Assembly: GCF_030845195.1 (NCBI RefSeq)
Contig: NZ_CP132543.1
Coordinates: forward strand, 947,501-1,011,500
DNA: 64,000 nucleotides
Source: Sanyastnella coralliicola
Lineage (GTDB): Bacteria > Bacteroidota > Bacteroidia > Flavobacteriales_D > Sanyastnellaceae
Direction of reading: 5' to 3'
Every line of letters begins with the position of its first letter. Position 1 is the first letter of the stretch. Of the stretch, positions 61,851 through 64,000 are shown piece after piece. The notes below the pieces were generated by a model, which had not been told where the DNA came from, searched no databases, and saw only the letters and a list, made by a program, of their open reading frames with translations. The position numbers were made by a program, and so were the translations under genes.

Positions 61851-62477
61851 CTAGTGATGTGCTACATATTGCACTCCAGCTTCAATTCGAGTCTTCAGGT
61901 GATTCTCGCTGGGAGGAATCGGACAACTGTATCTGCTGTTGTAGGCACAGTATGGATTGTACGAACGGTTGAAGTCAATCACAACTTCATCAGCTTCTAC
62001 TTCTTCAATCGTCATGTCTAGGTAACGGCCTCCACTATACGTCGTCTCAAAATTCGTTTCATCGGTAAATGGAATGAACAAGTAATTCTTGTACTGCTCA
62101 TTCTCCATGAGCTGCAGGTTCTGGTAAACTGTCAGCTTGTACCTCTTTCCGTCGATTTTGAAAGACAAGGTTCCATAAGGACGGTACTTCGGAAGGCGGT
62201 CTGTCGTCGTTTTCATTTCGAAGGTCTTGCCGTTGTCAATCGGCTTGAATGTAGCTTCAACACGAAAGTCCATGTTGATTTCGTAGTAAGGAATTCCCTT
62301 GAACTCTTCAATGTGATCTTCCGGTAGAATTGATGTCTCTGGGTTGCTAAAGACGTTATCAATCGAGTCACGATAAGACGTGATGGTTTTTTCGTATCCG
62401 GTTTGTCCGAGGGTCGTCCCCATCGCCAGGGTACACATGGTCAATGTGAGGACTTTCAAATAGTTAACCTTTTGCAT
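61851..62477 (-). CDS. DUF1684 domain secreted protein
   Basis: 208 residues with a signal peptide (about 1-24). The family signature is complete: FIPFTDETNFETTYSGGRYL, DFNRSYNPYCAYNSRYSCPI and PPSENHL at the end, with two conserved cysteines. DUF1684 is a common single-domain secreted family in Bacteroidota and Actinobacteria of unknown function. Its start faces a plus-strand gene across a short divergent region with an inverted repeat. Confidence 0.93.
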   Translation of the reverse strand: MQKVNYLKVLTLTMCTLAMGTTLGQTGYEKTITSYRDSIDNVFSNPETSILPEDHIEEFKGIPYYEINMDFRVEATFKPIDNGKTFEMKTTTDRLPKYRPYGTLSFKIDGKRYKLTVYQNLQLMENEQYKNYLFIPFTDETNFETTYSGGRYLDMTIEEVEADEVVIDFNRSYNPYCAYNSRYSCPIPPSENHLKTRIEAGVQYVAHH

Positions 62478-62505
62478 GTATTCTTCGTAAAAGACCCTTA
62501 AAGAT

Positions 62506-62527
62506 ACGCATGCTTTATCACATGCGT
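62506..62527. promoter_or_regulatory. Inverted repeat ACGCATG-N8-CATGCGT in a divergent promoter
   Basis: Perfect 7-base arms lie 29 bases from one start codon and 21 bases from the other. It is a candidate operator or a short transcript hairpin shared by the DUF1684 gene and the gene at 62548. Confidence 0.5.
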
Positions 62528-62547
62528 CTAACCGAAACTTACTTACT

Positions 62548-63207
62548 ATGTCACTACGGCTACTCTCATTCTTTGGAGCGTTCCTCTTTTCTGGTTCTTT
62601 GTTGGCTCAAGAACAGGGCTTTGCCTATTTGAATTGGGCTGATCTTCACGCTAACGCGGGAATTAGATCCGTCACGGTGGAACAAATCTTCTATAAGAAC
62701 GATGTACCTGTAGATACCTGTTTGGTAAGTCGCGCTGAATTGGATGGGGAAGGCCGTCCGGTCATCTTCGAAAACTACTTCGCTTGTGGAAGGCTATTCA
62801 GTCGTGAGGAAATCACATATACTTCTGACTCTACCTTGATCACTTACGCCTGTGTACCCACGCGATGGGAAACGTCACGTTTGGAGGTAACCCAAGATGA
62901 CCAAGGTCGAATAAAGACACGCACATTCAACGGAGCGCAAGCCTGGAAAGACGAATTCGTATATGCCGATGACGGCAACATGGTCAAAGCCATTCGCTAC
63001 CAAAAGCAAGGCGAAGAATGGCAACCCGTTGAAATCAAAAAGTTCCTGAACAAGCGTGAAGACATGGAGCGTAGGGCAGAGAATAATCTCACCTACATCC
63101 ACGACCAACAGGGATTACTGTTGATTCACAACGTGTATAGCAATAGTGGACAACTTACCATGGTCAGAAAGTACTCTTACGAGTTCGAACACACGGTGAG
63201 CGAGTGA
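62548..63207 (+). CDS. Hypothetical secreted protein with YD-like repeats
   Basis: 219 residues with a signal peptide (LSFFGAFLFSGSLLAQ). The mature part alternates short beta strands with the pattern 'D..G.....F......W...' (AELDGEGRPVIFENYFACGR, TQDDQGRIKTRTFNGAQAWK, VYADDGNMVKAIRYQKQG), similar to YD/RHS-like or MORN-like repeats. Two cysteines lie in the first half. No family can be named. It ends exactly where the convergent ettA gene ends. Confidence 0.72.
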   Translation: MSLRLLSFFGAFLFSGSLLAQEQGFAYLNWADLHANAGIRSVTVEQIFYKNDVPVDTCLVSRAELDGEGRPVIFENYFACGRLFSREEITYTSDSTLITYACVPTRWETSRLEVTQDDQGRIKTRTFNGAQAWKDEFVYADDGNMVKAIRYQKQGEEWQPVEIKKFLNKREDMERRAENNLTYIHDQQGLLLIHNVYSNSGQLTMVRKYSYEFEHTVSE

Positions 63208-64000
63208 TTACTTAACCAGCTTCTTGTACTTGATTCGAGTAGGGCCTTGGTCTCCTAGGCGCTTCTTGCGATTCTCTTCGTAATCAGAGTACCCTCCTTC
63301 AAAAACATATACCTGGCTATCTCCTTCGAATGCCAAGATGTGCGTGCAGATGCGGTCTAGGAACCAACGGTCGTGACTAATGACAACGGCACATCCTGCG
63401 AAGTTTTCGATTCCTTCTTCCAATGCACGCAGTGTATTCACGTCGAGGTCGTTAGTAGGCTCATCGAGAAGGAGCACGTTGGCTTCTGTCTTTAGTGTCA
63501 TGGCAAGGTGCAAACGGTTGCGTTCACCTCCTGAAAGCACACCACACTTCTTCTGTTGATCAGAACCGTTGAAGTTAAACTTCGACACGTAAGCACGGGC
63601 GTTGACAATCTGCCCTCCGATTTCAATTTGTTCGTTCCCACCAGAGATGACTTCGTAAACTGATTTCTCAGGATCGATGTCTTTGTGACGCTGGTCAACG
63701 TAACCGATCTTCACTGTTTCACCGATGGTGATGTTTCCATCATCTGGCTCTTCTTCTCCCATGATAATCTTGAAGAGGGTGGTTTTACCTGCACCGTTTG
63801 GTCCGATAATACCTACGATACCTGCAGGTGGCAGTGAAAAGCTGAGGTTTTCATAGAGGAGCTTATCTCCGTATGCCTTCGTCAGCGTTTCGGCATCAAT
63901 CACGTTGTTTCCAAGACGTGGACCATTCGGGATAGGCAGTTGCAGCTTAGCTTCTTTATCCTTCCCTTGCTGGCTCATCAACTTGTCATAGTTGTTCAGA
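63208..64000 (-). CDS. ettA: Energy-dependent translational throttle protein EttA, 3' part
   Basis: ABC-F ATPase that binds the ribosomal E site and gates translation initiation according to the ATP/ADP ratio. The frame is open to the window edge, so the start and first ABC domain lie outside. Visible: linker ending GPRLGNNVIDAETLTKAYGD, Walker A GPNGAGKT, signature LSGGERNRLHLA, Walker B VLLLDEPTNDLD, VISHDRWFLDR and the EttA-type end RIKYKKL. The motif spacing is that of the second ABC domain. Confidence 0.95.
   Translation of the reverse strand, partial: LNNYDKLMSQQGKDKEAKLQLPIPNGPRLGNNVIDAETLTKAYGDKLLYENLSFSLPPAGIVGIIGPNGAGKTTLFKIIMGEEEPDDGNITIGETVKIGYVDQRHKDIDPEKSVYEVISGGNEQIEIGGQIVNARAYVSKFNFNGSDQQKKCGVLSGGERNRLHLAMTLKTEANVLLLDEPTNDLDVNTLRALEEGIENFAGCAVVISHDRWFLDRICTHILAFEGDSQVYVFEGGYSDYEENRKKRLGDQGPTRIKYKKLVK

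Overview
The window looks like a stretch of chromosome from a Bacteroidota bacterium, most likely a marine Flavobacteriales/Cryomorphaceae-like lineage. Support comes from a GldM/PorM type IX secretion component, PorQ next to cytidylate kinase, a huge adhesin-like protein with a gliding-associated C-terminal (CHU_C) sorting domain, an 'alternative' GlmU, BshA for bacillithiol, many signal-peptide proteins of families common in the phylum (DUF3108, DUF1573, DUF1684, DUF547), and several TAnnTTTG promoter boxes. The lineage assignment is an inference from gene content. I saw no rRNA, tRNA, CRISPR array, transposase or phage gene.

Layout. 1-5.5 kb: the 3' part of a large charged TPR-like protein, a cation-chloride-cotransporter-like permease and aroQ. 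5.5-12.7 kb: an AT-rich accessory region of short orphan secreted/lipoprotein genes, a small XRE regulator and several unusual repeats (two 27-bp arrays and a roughly 177-bp hairpin-rich unit in three tandem copies plus a remote fragment). 12.7-24 kb: minus-strand housekeeping block (membrane protein, bshA, GH3/beta-lactamase fusion, cmk, porQ, lon, glmU-like), interrupted by a four-helix-bundle gene lying between inverted heptamer arrays. 24-32 kb: a CarH-like MerR regulator with an ECF sigma factor, a methyltransferase, the CHU_C giant, and a sugar transporter coupled to a CpcT/CpeT-like lipoprotein. 32-45 kb: M49-like peptidase, degenerate acyltransferase, aat, Nudix, dapD, outer-membrane proteins, Rof-like, MFS, yebC and a family 9 glycosyltransferase. 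45-54 kb: solitary gldM, dnaN, rhomboid, nucleoside phosphorylase, SirB1-like, sugar transferase and DegT aminotransferase. 54-58.5 kb: a compact sulfide-oxidation locus (pterin dehydratase, Crp/Fnr regulator, rhodanese, CstB-like persulfide dioxygenase, sulfide:quinone oxidoreductase). 58.5-64 kb: envelope proteins, a C-terminal processing protease and the 3' part of ettA.

The most striking non-genic signal is a dispersed family of heptanucleotide-phased tandem repeats. At least eleven intergenic tracts use different 7-mers (GTGGTNN, GGTNGAC, CCGCAAA, CCACGGT, TCCGGCG, NNTAGGC, ATCGATT-like). Most keep a GG dinucleotide every seven bases on one strand, and the tract often flips to its complement partway, so the locus can fold into a hairpin. 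The tracts sit directly at gene ends, sometimes supply the stop codon, and in one case bracket a whole gene. They resemble in principle the short tandemly repeated repetitive sequences known from cyanobacteria. I do not know of a description for this phylum.
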